From contig MU623362.1 of assembly GCA_025201765.1 (NCBI GenBank), positions 248,001 to 312,000 on the forward strand: a stretch of DNA of 64,000 bases, written 5' to 3'. This stretch comes from Daldinia sp. FL1419. Its lineage: Eukaryota; Ascomycota; Sordariomycetes; Xylariales; Hypoxylaceae. Positions within the stretch are counted from its first letter, which is position 1. Each line of letters starts with the position of its first letter. Position numbers and translations under genes: made by a program. This document shows positions 11,845 through 22,750 of the stretch, in pieces. The notes beneath the pieces were generated by a model that was not told the origin of the DNA, did no database searches, and was given only the letters and a program-made list of their open reading frames with translations.

Positions 11845-13473
11845 ATGGCACCATCCTTGTCGCACTCGCAATTGTTCATGTGCACTTTCTGCTGGCACCT
11901 CTCGCGCGGACCTCAACATGCCCTCGGCCGCTCAGCGCGCCTGACCTGCGAGTCCTGCTACCGCGGCTTGATCGACCTCGCCATATGCTAGGGCTGCGGC
12001 GAGGTCGTGTTCCGCGACGAGGAGAGCGTGAGTTTGGGGTGGTGTTTCTGGCATCGCGCGTGTTACGGGTGTCTTTTGTGCGGGAGTAGGTTGGTGGTTA
12101 ATGGGCCGTCGATTCGGGAATTGTTCGCTGATGATAATCGGATTGAGAACAACAGAGATGGAGGTGGAGATGGGGATAGGGGGCTAGGACGGGAGATTAC
12201 GGAGGTGCCGACTTGTGCCAATTGTGCGGTGGAATGCCAAGTCGGGTATGAAAACCAGGGGACTGCTATTCGGAATGCTTTGCGCAGAGTGGATGAGACC
12301 GATGGTGGGTTGACGAGGACGAGGTGGGAGAGGAAGAGCGGGCAGATCAGTAGAAGGGCTGTAGGAGAGATCAAGAGGGTGCCGGGCACCGCCCGTAATT
12401 CTATCCAGCAGAACCCACCATCTCTAAGCCGATCACGATGGTCCATCCAAGATCGAGTACGTACTTCACAAGGTTCTCACCTACCGGTCGACGGTGCTTC
12501 AAGCAACTCTGAAGAACAAGAGAACAATATTGCCCCTCAGGGCCCCGTCTTTTATGTTTCGATTTTCGATCCTATCAACGACCCTTCTTTCAAACCTAGT
12601 CCTACAAAACCAATCCCCCAATGGATGCAATGGCTTCCGAGTCAACGAAATCGGACTCGACGATATACTGAGACCCGGCCTTATTCCATATTGGACGAAT
12701 ATTTCCCCCCTCCTCTTATAGAGGCAAGCGATTATCCTACACCTCGACCGCCTACTATTTATCCAATAAGCCCCTCGCCAAACCCGCTTCGTTCGGAAGC
12801 GACACCACGTCCCCCTAATCGTCGTCGCAAGTCTCAAAACTTGGGATTCAGTAACACAATCGTGTCGACCATCACAGCTCTCAAGGGGCCTTCTTTCGTT
12901 CTAGACGAACCATTAAAACGGCCTTCCTCACGAATGGCGCAGCAAGCTTCAACTAGCCCCAAGCCTGCGACGGGAGAGTTCATATCACCTTTTCCGACGG
13001 ATGCATTGTTATCTCCTCGCAGCCGCACTCCTTATGCCCCCCAGCAGCACTCGCCCCTGACAATATACGAGGGCAAAATCCGCAACAAACCCGCTCCAAA
13101 GGAGGCATCGTCGCACCGTGCCCCGTCACTGCTGACCGAGCAAGTGGCCGCCCATCTCCAACGCCACGCACAACGTACCCCGCCCGCCCAATCCAGGGAA
13201 TTCCTAAACATATACAGGCCTTTCCAACCGTCCAACCTGAGCGTCGCTGTTCCGGGCCGAAGGCAAGATAGGGGCGTAGGCGACGGGAGGCGGGTCCGGA
13301 AGATACTGGATCGGGATCGCACGCCGTCGCCGAAAGGCGGGGCCAGACAGGTTGTTACGGATACGGGGGAGGTGGTGGATGTTAGGACTATGAGGAAGAA
13401 GTCGAGCTTGCAGAGCGAGATAAAGAAGTTTCTGAGCGGCAGGGGGCTGGGCAGGGAGTCGAAGGGGGAGTGA
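11845..13473 (+). pseudogene. LIM-type zinc-finger protein gene with in-frame TAG at codon 49
   Basis: One reading frame runs from ATG 11845 to TGA 13471-13473 (543 codons) but is interrupted by TAG at 11989-11991. The zinc-binding pattern spans the stop. CTFC and CESC lie before it, and the pair begun by C48 is completed by the GCG immediately after it. WHRACYGCLLC, an H-x2-C-x2-C-x2-C group, follows. Because the Cys spacing stays in register, the TAG replaces one residue rather than marking a frameshift. From memory of the family a tryptophan is usual here, and TGG is one change from TAG. The rest is a disordered Pro/Arg/Ser-rich tail. No plausible intron removes the stop, since the only nearby GT would leave a 40-nt intron that deletes zinc ligands. 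It could be a nonsense allele, a readthrough gene or a sequence error. LIM proteins are usually protein-interaction scaffolds; no specific role is visible. Confidence 0.75.
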
Positions 13474-14219
13474 GGGTGGGGTTTGGGGGTTGTAGTGTTG
13501 GAATAGAGGTAAATAGATTGTGATGTGTCGCTGTTTGATAAGAGCCAATAGACCTGTGAAGTATACTTGGACGACTTGGGCGACTTGGACATTGACTCTA
13601 AGATATCTGGATGTGCATTATGTGCTTATACTATGTTGGTTCAACGTAGATATTTACCTACCTAGGTATCTAAGAGGTAACCTACAGGTAGATTCCGAGT
13701 AGAGACACGAGTGGGACCTAATTATTAGATATACGACGAACTCAACGCATAATGACTTTTATAAGATGATGTTTCTAGTTGAATAGTTGAAGCATCGTGC
13801 AATGTGTGGCTAGAGTACGGCAACACGCAGCCCCAATAGTAGATCCTTTCTGTAGCTATTAGGGTTCGAGATATGAATTGCGCTCTTAGTTTTTACCTTT
13901 GTATCTAGTAAAAGCAATATAAAGGATAAAGTCCATAATGCCTACTATACACAAGCATTGGAGTCAATAGCCTTGTTAGACAACGGGCTTTGATATACCT
14001 CAACATGTTCTTGGTCGCTTTTCATGATAATGGCAATGATAATTCAGACTAGGCCCTTTGTATCTTGGTCGACGGACGACTAGAAAAATGGCAACGACTC
14101 GAGATGGCACCGCTTCAACACCTGAAGAAATTCTATTCGAAACCGAAACAGAAGTCTACGACCCCTTGGCCTGAAAAATAATACCAAATTAACCCTTCCA
14201 TAACCACCGTATCCTCGTC
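13474..14219. other. Intergenic spacer
   Basis: No gene is supported. It contains a TACCTACCTAGGTA tract at about 13652-13670. A 28-codon upstream open frame is listed separately. Confidence 0.55.
14088..14174 (+). other. Upstream open reading frame (28 codons)
   Basis: An ATG at 14088 opens a 28-codon frame that ends in TGA 45 bases before the main ATG at 14220. It is in the same frame as the main gene, with TGA and TAA stops between them. I find no good donor that would make it a first exon. If it is in the transcript it would be expected to reduce initiation at the main start. Confidence 0.35.
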
Positions 14220-15398
14220 ATGGAGAGCCTCGCCAGTGGACCAGAAGTCCGACGCTCTCTCCGCATAGCCAATGCGTCGCGAGGAAAATTACGGGCCAAC
14301 AGCACAATTCGCCAGAGAGATTTGAGAAATAACCCAAGGCTCCCAAACACGAGGCTTGACGTCCTACATGGGGCTTCATCGCGAGAGCACCTCGGACGAC
14401 AAGCCCAAGGAGGACCGAAGCGAGCTAAAATGACTCGCCGCAACTTGAAGCTGTTTAATAGAATGACAGACCCGGATCGAGTCACGTACAAAAGACATCT
14501 AACCGTTCACTCTGGGGATATAGATCTCATCGACGAAGACGACAGGTCGGTAAAAACGTATCCCGCAAACTCGCCTACGTTCAAAACTCGGGTCTTGGTG
14601 AATGGCATATTGGATCCCGCCAACTCCCAGGCTCCGGAAAACCTCGACGAGTGGCAGCTTCGACTGGACCACAGGCGCTCGAGCGCTTCGCCGACCAAAT
14701 CGGAATTCCAAGACTACGTCACTGCCACTAGAACCGCTCCGAACCAAGAGACCATGATCTACGAAATGTCCAAGCTGCTAAAAGACCACAAGGATCTGGG
14801 CTACAGGAAAGTTTTCAACCAAGCATTTACCGACCTTCCCAAAGCAGAGGGTTTTAACAACGGGCTATCTCGTCCGAGACCAAGTTTCGTCGAGGGGCTC
14901 CAACTCCCAGAGTTTGAACCATCGGATCTTAATAAAAAGTTCGACGGGGCCGTCGTCGTCAAGAACGACGATGACTCCATCGCTCTGCCACACCTAGCGG
15001 GAGAATGGCAAGGACCTAAGCAAGATGCGGGCAAGGCAGAAGTGAAGAGCGCGTACGACGGCGCCGCCCTCGTGTACGGGCGAAACCAGGCGCTAGCCTA
15101 CATCGACTCGCCCGACTCGCCGGGCCACGCGGCCGTCACGTCGTTTGCCATGAGCGGGAACAGCGTCAACTTTTACACCCACCACTGCGTTCCGCTGGAA
15201 CACGAGAGCGGGCACGAGTACCATCAGTATCTCCTCGGATCGTCGAATCTGACGGGATCGTACGAGGAATTCAAGGAGGGGAGAAGAAGACTACGGAATC
15301 TCCAGGAGGACGCGAGAGATGAGTCGTACGCGCTGAGAGACCAGATTAGGAAGTGGTGGGTTAGGGAGGGGAGATATATTGGCGAGGAGGAAGAGTAG
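14220..15398 (+). CDS. Hypothetical protein, 392 aa, C-terminal charged helix
   Basis: A single uninterrupted frame of 392 residues. I do not recognise a domain. The N-terminus is basic (RRSLRIANASRGKLR), followed by a KMTRRNLKLFNRMTDPDRVTYKR-like region and a mixed middle part. The last 60 residues, from about SYEEFKEGRRRLRNL to the end, are strongly charged and predicted helical, closing with an acidic tail. There are no signal peptide, membrane segments or catalytic motifs. Codon use is GC-rich like its neighbours, which supports a real gene. It lies downstream of the LIM-type gene on the same strand, with about 750 bases between them. The start is the first ATG of the frame after in-frame stops, although an upstream frame at 14088 precedes it. 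Confidence 0.72.
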   Translation: MESLASGPEVRRSLRIANASRGKLRANSTIRQRDLRNNPRLPNTRLDVLHGASSREHLGRQAQGGPKRAKMTRRNLKLFNRMTDPDRVTYKRHLTVHSGDIDLIDEDDRSVKTYPANSPTFKTRVLVNGILDPANSQAPENLDEWQLRLDHRRSSASPTKSEFQDYVTATRTAPNQETMIYEMSKLLKDHKDLGYRKVFNQAFTDLPKAEGFNNGLSRPRPSFVEGLQLPEFEPSDLNKKFDGAVVVKNDDDSIALPHLAGEWQGPKQDAGKAEVKSAYDGAALVYGRNQALAYIDSPDSPGHAAVTSFAMSGNSVNFYTHHCVPLEHESGHEYHQYLLGSSNLTGSYEEFKEGRRRLRNLQEDARDESYALRDQIRKWWVREGRYIGEEEE

Positions 15399-16047
15399 AG
15401 AGAGAATGTTGACGAGAGCGGGAGATGTACGACATGACGGGTGAATGGATGAATGGATGAATGAACGGTGGCAGATATTGGATTTTTTAATTTTTTTTTT
15501 ACTGCTGCTGATATAGTACTTTGTAGTTGATATTTCGTCGTGGTATGCCTAAGGAACGTAATATCATGATAGAGGATAAATATACATATATATTAGGTAG
15601 ATATTATCATATAACTACTATCCAGGATAGGTTAATCTTTGTTCACTACTACCTTAGTACCGAATTGATTTGAAATAGTACATGTACCTGATATAGTTAA
15701 CCAAAATTATGTCATAGTAGACCTGAGATACATCCTAGTTAACTCTAGAGTATTCAAGTACCTTTATCGATAGCGCAGGGATCTAAATTTCCTACCTAAC
15801 TACCTAGTTAGGGTAATTGTACAATAACAACCCCTTGTTCTTCCCCCATCCCCTTCTAACCTGATCCTTACCTCAAGGCACCTTTACCTAACTACCTAAC
15901 TAACCTACTAAATAATCACTAAATACCTACCTACCTAAGGTAATCATCCATCTACCAACTGCAAAAACCTATCATCACTCATACCTCGGTACCTACCTAC
16001 CTACCTACCACCCAACAACCCTCGGAAAATACGACCGCGACGTCTCA
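15399..16047. repeat. Spacer dense in TACC/GGTA tracts
   Basis: The 650 bases between the two rightward genes are AT-rich and carry many ACCTACCT and TAACTACCTA units, ending with a perfect (TACC)n run at about 15988-16009, only 40 bases before the Mediator gene ATG. A T-rich run at about 15484-15500 follows the upstream gene's stop and may act in 3' end formation. No open frame is supported. Confidence 0.6.
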
Positions 16048-16607
16048 ATGGCGCCTATGACGCGCGTAGACCACGATGCCCTCGAGCGTAAGCTCCCTCC
16101 CACAATACCCAACCTACCCTCCGACGCAATACTAACCAGCACCCGCCCCCCCCACCCGCAGAACAACTCAAGGACACAATCCAAACCCTGACCAACGTCC
16201 TCGTCCAAGTAACCAACTTCGACTCCTCGCTCCCCCCCCCCTCCTCCTCCTCCTCCCCCTCCCCCTCCGCGCTCCCCACCCCCTCCTCCTCCCGCGACGT
16301 CATCGCCTCGGAGCTGCGCACCCTCAGCGCCAACCTCCAGTCCATCCACCAGCGCGCCACGGACCCCCGCCTGCCCGCCCTGCCCAGAGTGCCCCCCGAG
16401 CTCGTCGAGTACGTCGAGAACGGCCGCAACCCCGACATCTACACCCGCGAGTTCGTCGAGGCCGTCCGCCGCGGAAACCAGCTCATGCGCGGCAAGCAGT
16501 CCGCTTTCGCCTCCTTCAGGGACGTTCTCGCCGCCGAGATGGACCGCGCGCTGCCCGAGCTGAGGGATGATACCGCCAGGGTCGTGGCGAATACTAGGAG
16601 GAGGTAG
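16048..16607 (+). CDS. med10: Mediator complex subunit 10 (Nut2/Med10)
   Basis: Predicted 161-residue Mediator middle-module subunit, which links gene-specific regulators to RNA polymerase II. Exon 1 is 16048-16087 and exon 2 is 16162-16607. The 74-nt intron (GTAAGC donor, CAG acceptor) splits a Gln codon, and the exons sum to 162 codons. The DHDALE...QQLKDTIQTL start matches Med10, and the C-terminal half contains its hallmark PPELVEYVENGRNPDIYTREF block followed by GNQLMRGK and SFRDVLA. A Ser/Pro low-complexity insert at about residues 33-55, coded by a C/T-rich microsatellite-like stretch (16222-16291), lengthens the usually compact N-terminal half. The long antisense frame across this gene is a shadow of its GC-rich codons. 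It converges on the leucine gene, with 629 bases between the stops. Confidence 0.93.
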
Positions 16608-17236
16608 GCTTGGGGGAGGCTGCGTGTCTTGGTAGTGGTGGTGGCGGCGGTGGCGGTTTTGGAAGGTTGATGAGCTATGAGCTGGGAAGTAGGTTGTTGG
16701 TGAGGAACTTGGTCGGACGGGTGAATGGCTGAGATGAGCCTGGCGAGGTCGAAGGGAGTGATATGAGCTCTTTAATGAGTCGCATGCGGAATCGTGTTTG
16801 CCTATAACAAGAACACAATAAACCCACGAGGTTCCGCCAGACACAGACACGAGTACAAAGATGAAGTATTACGTGCATAGGCGTCGGCGTCGGCGGCGGC
16901 GTCTAGGTTGCTTTGGCTGGCTCTACGACGTACAGTAGCGTTCAGGAGCCACACGGAGTTCGATTATACCCCAAGGAAAAATATACTAATAAAATCGATT
17001 TGGACTAGGCTTACTATTGAATCACTTAGATCACAAAACTTGAAATCATCAGAAGTCATCTTGAACGCATAAAGGCGCATCATAAACTAGCATACCACCG
17101 CGATCCCTTTTCATCTCCCCACCCTGTTTATTTTATTTACCTCCAAGGTACCCCGACCGAGAACACCACTTTAATATTTCCTCGCCAAATCTTTGTAACC
17201 ACCAGGAGAAAAAGGAAAGCCAGCCCGTCCAGTCCT
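16608..17236. other. Convergent 3' spacer
   Basis: This is the 3' region shared by the Mediator subunit gene and the 3-isopropylmalate dehydrogenase gene. It includes a GGCGGTGGCGG-like patch near 16640 and a GTCGGCGTCGG tract near 16885. There is no open frame of note and no terminator I can define. Confidence 0.55.
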
Positions 17237-18661
17237 CTAGTTCTTCAGGATCTTAGTGAGTTCTGCGACGATAGCGTCGCCCGTCTCCTTGGTACCGGTC
17301 TCGCCGCCGAGATCCTTTGTTCGAATACCGCTGTCGATCACGTTCTTGACTGCCTGCTCGATGGCGTCGGCTTCCTTGGGTAGCTGTAGCGAGTATCGGA
17401 ACATCATGGCGACCGAGAGGATGGTGCCGATGGGGTTGACGATGCCCTTGCCCGAGATGTCGGGAGCCGAACCTGGATATTGTTAGTCTGGGTTACAATT
17501 CTGATATATATATATCATATTGCTATAAAAGGGGCTGTACTAACCGTGAATGGGCTCGTAAATGCCGTTGCACCTGGACTTGCCGTCCGGAATGCCGCTT
17601 AGACTAGCACTAGGGCTCAGGCCAATGCTACCAGGGATAACACTCGCCTCATCGCTAACAATGTCACCGAACAAATTGCTAGTAACGACGACACCGTTGA
17701 GACCACGGGGGTTCTTGACCATGATCATGGCCGCGCTGTCGATAAGCTGGTGCTGGAGCTTAAGCTGGGGGAACTCTCGAGCCATGGTTTCCGTAACAAC
17801 CTTTCGCCAAAGCCGACTCGACGCCAACACGTTCGCCTTATCCAAGCTCCACACCGGCGCCGGCGGGTCGCTCGCCAGCGCGATGTACGCCGCTAGACGA
17901 GTGATACGCTCGATCTCCTGGCGCGAGTAGAGCTCGGTATCCCAAGCGACATCTCCGTCGCCGGCCTCCTTGCGCTCGCCAAAGTAGATGCCGCCGGTAA
18001 GCTCGCGGACGACGGTGAAGTTGGTGCCGCGGCAGACCTCGGCTTTGAGCGGCGAGTACTCGACGAGGGACTCCGAAGGGAAGAAGCAGGGGCGCAGGTT
18101 GCCGTACGTCTCCATCTCCTTGCGCAGCTTCAGGATGCCCTGCTCGGGACGCACGGCGCCGGTGCCCCATTCTGGCCCGCCGATAGCGCCGAGCAGCACC
18201 GCGTCGGCCGATTTAGCGGCCGCGAGGGCCTCGTCTGTGAGGGGGGTACCGTGGGCGTTGATCGAGCACTGTAGTATTCGTAATGTTAGCTGGCTAGTTT
18301 ATCTCCTTCCCTTCGTCGGCTGCGTGAGCCATCCAAGGGAGGTGGTCGAGGGAGGGTGAGTAGAGGGAGACAGGGAACGGAGCTATTGGAACCCGGAGAA
18401 AACGTACGCCACCTAGTAAGTGTTCTTGGAGGTTGAACTTGCCGACGGAAGGTCTGGAGGACTCGACCGCTTTAATGACCTAGTAAATCAGCCTATATAT
18501 TAGCATAACTCTTGCAATCGAGACAGTTATTAAATCAGCAAACATCCTGGGAAGTTGGGCGAAGTTCATCGATCCCTTGCTAAACTTACTTTAACAGCCT
18601 CGGCCACGACCTCGGGGCCGCTGTGATCTCCGCCGAAGACTACGATGTTGTGCGTTGCCAT
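17237..18661 (-). CDS. leu2: 3-isopropylmalate dehydrogenase (leucine biosynthesis)
   Basis: Predicted 367-residue 3-isopropylmalate dehydrogenase, which oxidises and decarboxylates 3-isopropylmalate with NAD in the third step of leucine synthesis. Four exons: 18590-18661, 18408-18479, 17545-18268 and 17237-17472. Their lengths sum to exactly 368 codons, and each intron has standard ends (GTAAGT, GTACGT, GTTAGT donors). Recognisable parts are the N-terminal [25 protein letters not shown], the [11 protein letters not shown] block, [37 protein letters not shown] with [12 protein letters not shown], and [18 protein letters not shown], where the last junction falls inside the Gly codon. Length and motif order match full-length fungal enzymes and nothing is missing. 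No mitochondrial presequence is seen, as is usual for this step in fungi. I could not find a clear Leu3 site (CCGGNNCCGG) upstream. Confidence 0.97.
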
Positions 18662-19668
18662 TTTGAATAGTCAATTAGGTTCGTAAAGTGGAATTGGATA
18701 AAAAGATAAAGTAAAGAAGTTTATTCCGAGCTGACAGAAGGGAATAGGTAGCCGAGCTTATAAAATATAATTTGGAAAGTGCTACCTTATGTACCTGATT
18801 TATCAAGGGATATAGAGAAGTTGCTTGGGCGTTGTGTCCCTACCGTAACAAACAAAAAGCTATCGGCAAAGCTGCCCCGCGTTAAGTGCTTGTGTCTCCG
18901 AGCCCACCCCGCGGTTGCCGAGATCGGCGTTCTACATTGAACATTTCCAGTAGGTACTTGGGTAGCTCTTGCTCTTTCTTTTGCTCACACCTACGAAACT
19001 TCGCGATAATTAATCCCGTTTCCCGTTTACCGATTTCCAATAGGTAGGTAGTATATTGAGCTACCTCCAGTCTACCTAGGTATATGTGTTCTGGGCATCT
19101 AGGTAGGTAGGTAGGTAGGTAGGTAGGTACCTAAGTATTGCACCTAAGTAATAATATAGCTGGTTATTCCTTGGATACCGGCCGATCGGATTTCATCTGA
19201 TCTACCTTCACACTACGTACTCGGTATCCACTCATATGAATGCATCATAGGTACCTATATAATGTTCTTTAGGTAGGTAGGTAGGCATTCGGGCATGTTA
19301 ATTACCCCTATCCACCAACCTGCATAGCTCAATTATTAATTATCCTTTGTCTCGAAACCACTCCGTGGTAAGTGCTTGTTCCTAGGTACATATGCACATG
19401 TAGGCAAACAACTCGTCACAAAACAACAAACACACCGTATCGGTAATCCTTTGCCATTTGGTTCTCACAAATCAGCGCTTCTTATTGCTACTCGTCATCT
19501 AATAACTGTAGATCAGGGTATCGTGTGAACGTAAGAGGTCCCCTAGCTCGGTTTTCGTAGCACTATTCTATCCCGTCTATATCCAATGAGCGCCATTCAC
19601 ATGTATTCCCATTATTGACAAACGTATTAAAAGAAACACGCCTCTCTACAAGCATCACTCGCCATCCA
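18662..19668. repeat. Spacer with long GGTA tract
   Basis: This spacer lies upstream of the leucine gene and downstream of the PHD gene, both leftward. A near-perfect (GGTA)n run at 19099-19132 and further copies near 19045 and 19270 dominate it. No gene is seen. Confidence 0.6.
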
Positions 19669-22097
19669 TCATCTAAACGACTTGAATGACTTGTGTGCTA
19701 GCGGAGAAGTAGCAGGTACTCGGGGGTTGGCACCCCCCATACTCCTGCGTATTTCCCGACCTCGCATTCCATGGGCATTCGGCGTGTTGGCGCAAAACGC
19801 ACATATATATACGCTAGGACGGTTTTGGCGGTTGATGTTGACGCATTTGCCATGAAGCCACATCTCACAAGATTCACTATAAATCGTATTAGTCCTGGTA
19901 TATCATGGCGTCGTGGCTCGACTATATGAGGGAAGAAAGGAGATGGCGTAGGTACCATTGAACCATATAGCTGTTGCCATGGACGCGGTTGTTAGCCGCG
20001 TTGCAAACGCATCGGATCTGGTAGCCGCGTTCATTGGACTGGCTACGGAGCTGGCTAGCTTTTATAGGGGAAGGGGTCAGCCTCGAAGTTGGCCGGGGCA
20101 TGAAATTCTCATTCATGTTCGACGCCCTCTTCTGACGGCTCTCGATAACTTTACGTAGCTCGCTCGTCGCGTCGCCATAGTTATTACCGCCGGGTACATT
20201 CATTACCGTTTCGGCCTCGCTCTCGGCGTCGGCTGGCTCTGGCTCGTTATAGTATATTCCGAGACTACTGGTACTCTGATCACTGACACTCCTCTGAGAA
20301 GAGTGGAAAGGGAGGGGAGATGGCCTCCGTGGGTCTGGGAGAGCAAATGAGGTGTTTCTGCTAGGAATAATTATGGGCTCATCGTCCGTCGAGGAATCAT
20401 CATCTTCGGAGGATGCCCAACTTTTTCCTTTGCTACGCTTTTCATGCCGACTACGCACTGCTTTGGGGGTCGTATCCTCGTCCTCTATGACTATCGTTGT
20501 CGTTTCCGCCCGGGCCCGACCCCTTGAATCAATTGTGAATTTAACCGATGTCTGCGTCCTTGGGGCTGGTGTTTCAGGGATGGAACTCAAACTCGGCAGT
20601 CGTTGTTGGTGATTCTTCAACGGCGATATTCTTCCATTTCCATTTATCCTAGGCCCTTGGGAGGCTGATCTCCCAATACTATGCGGCATTGGTCGCGTGG
20701 CCGGTGCGAGATTAGGTAGATTGGCCGCCTTGTTGATTGGCTTTCGACTGTTTTTCTCACTTAAGCTACGTGAGAGCCCTGGGCGTTCAGACGATGGCTT
20801 GATCGGCGAGCTCGCCGATGCTCGATTTACCTTCTTACCAGTGTTCATTTCCTTATTGCTAGTTGAACGTCGGACTGCACCGCGCTTTGGGGCTTTGGCA
20901 GCCAATATGATAGGTTCTGGTTGCGAAAAGGACTGCATCAAAGGGGGTTGCGATAAGGGGTTAAACGAAGCAGGTTCCATGCTTGAGGATGGCGGTCTAG
21001 TGAATAGGAGACCGGGATCCACTGAGCCATTTTGGTTCATCATAGCAAAAGATTCGTCAACCGATGTAGCGAAGGATTGGCCAAACATGGAAGAGTCAGC
21101 AATACTCGTGTCTAAAGTAGACTGTGGAGGTTTTGGCGCAAGTGCCCGTTCTTTCTTTGCCGGTGGGTTACTTTCTTGACCCTGGGATGGAATGGTTCCC
21201 GTTTCTTGGAACATCTCGTTTGACTTGCCCCAATCTATAGAATTCATAGGCCGGTGGCTAGAAGTCTGGAACATCTCCCCGCTCGGAACAGAAAAGTCGA
21301 TATCCATTCCACCCATATCAGTATCCCAAAACATGCGCGAATCCCCATAGCCAGAGGTCGTAGCCGGCGCCGACATTGGGTATCCAAAAAGGTCTGTAGG
21401 GGTTGATATAAAATTAGGTACCTGCTGGGACGAACCAGCTACGAACTCTTGTTCGAACCCGTCATTTTGCATGTTGCTCGTCCGTAGCTTTGGGGCGAGT
21501 CGCTGCTTTCCTTTATGAGTAGACGGCGGCGGGGTGGCCGTTTGCCCCTGAGCGTCTTGTGCCCCGTCCCGGTGGGACTTCTTGGATAGCTGCTGAGAAC
21601 TAGACCGGAAACCGACTTCGGTTGGGCTACGGCCGGCAGCTAGGGAGTTCGGAGATAACGATAGCCGTTTAGACGGGTCAACAGGCGGCAGAGATAGATT
21701 TGGATTCGGCGAAAATTGATGAGCATGAGTTGGAATTTCAGCAGTAATACTCTCCGAGGATAAGAGTCTCTTGTGGTTTGAAGCCTGGTAGGGCGTAGGG
21801 ACAGAATAGTCGTTGAAGGGAGCGTGGGAGGGTTTTAGGTTACCGGGGGTAGAGTTGAAGACAGAATACTCCTCGGCAAACTGAGGAGTCCAACCAGAGG
21901 AATCCTCGAAGGAGGCTCGATTATTCTTGGGGGTCTCAAAGACGGAGCTTGGAAAAGCAGCGGAGGTCGGGGTTTGCTTTGGGGTGGGAGGCTGAGCGTT
22001 TGGATCACCAAAGCTACAAACTGGAATATTAATACTGAGACAAGTGGACAGGGAGAATGAAGGTGTCTTGCCTGGAAGTTGGTCTTTCTCCACTCAT
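19669..22097 (-). CDS. PHD-finger protein, 763 aa
   Basis: Three exons are predicted: 22072-22097, 19956-22013 and 19669-19876, summing to 764 codons. Intron 2 (79 nt) is standard and splits a zinc-ligand Cys codon. Intron 1 (58 nt) fits best with a GC donor (AG/GCAAGA) and TAG acceptor; without it the main exon has no ATG and begins with odd Cys-rich text. The long N-terminal part is disordered and rich in Ser, Pro, Asn and Gln, with basic clusters. The C-terminal PHD finger runs from C677 to C723: CVC, then C695-x2-C698 (CESC), H703-x2-C706, and CAFC, with the aromatic MWLH that normally precedes the ligand His. PHD fingers usually read histone H3 tails, so a chromatin-associated role is likely, but the histone mark and the complex are not visible. 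Confidence 0.88.
22014..22071 (-). other. Probable GC-AG intron in the PHD-finger gene
   Basis: Reading leftward, the first exon ends ...TCCAG, the intron begins GCAAGA and ends TTTGTAG, and splicing joins AG to C to give a Ser codon in frame with the long second exon. The length (58 nt) is typical for this genome. GC-AG introns are a known minor class in fungi. Confidence 0.65.
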
Positions 22098-22707
22098 ATC
22101 AAAAAAAGATCTATCGTTAGTTCAAAGGAGGTTTCCCTTTTTTTTTTGTCCTTTTTTTTTCAAATAATTTGTGAATCTTCAAATTCGTATGTCATTGCAC
22201 ATTATCATATATACAATTCGTTGAAAGGTCGAAGGTGTAGCCAGCTTTGGGGTTTAAGATATGTATTTTGCCGTTTGCTAAATTTGGGTTATAAAGCATT
22301 ACAAGCTCAGCTAAAATCGTACAGATTAGAAACTTTTATTGCGGCAGAGATATAAGCACCGTCTCGGAGTATAACACACAATTATAAGAAAGGGCGGTTA
22401 AAAAGAAGAGTCGTGTATCATTAATTGGTGGTCTAAAAGTTTGGAAAAGTGAGAGAAGAATAAAAAAAACCATGCATCCAATGGGGTGGTTGTCGTGGTA
22501 AAGAAGCGTTGGTGGGTAATAAAAGTCGTAAAAAAAGGTTACTTAAGATGCTTAGGTCAGGATGGGTCTATGTCTAATGGGTTTTAATGGGTTTAATGGA
22601 TTTTTGGATGGGTTTGTAGTTAGGCTGTCGGGTAAATTCTTAGGTATTATGTAGACCAAGGTCTGTGCAACTTTTTGTGCTAAGCCTGGCGGTATTTCTT
22701 TTATTTT

Positions 22708-22750
22708 ATTTTTTACTTTTTACTTTTTACTTTTTACTTTTTACTTTTTA
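22708..22750. repeat. (TTTTTAC)n minisatellite
   Basis: About six tandem copies of the 7-mer TTTTTAC, followed by an incomplete unit. Confidence 0.9.

Noticed and set aside
16005..16850. Long minus-strand frame of 281 codons opposite Mediator subunit 10
   Set aside because: It is a shadow of GC-rich codons and of the CTCC tract, giving poly-Gly/Glu text. The plus strand has a recognisable family and clean splicing.
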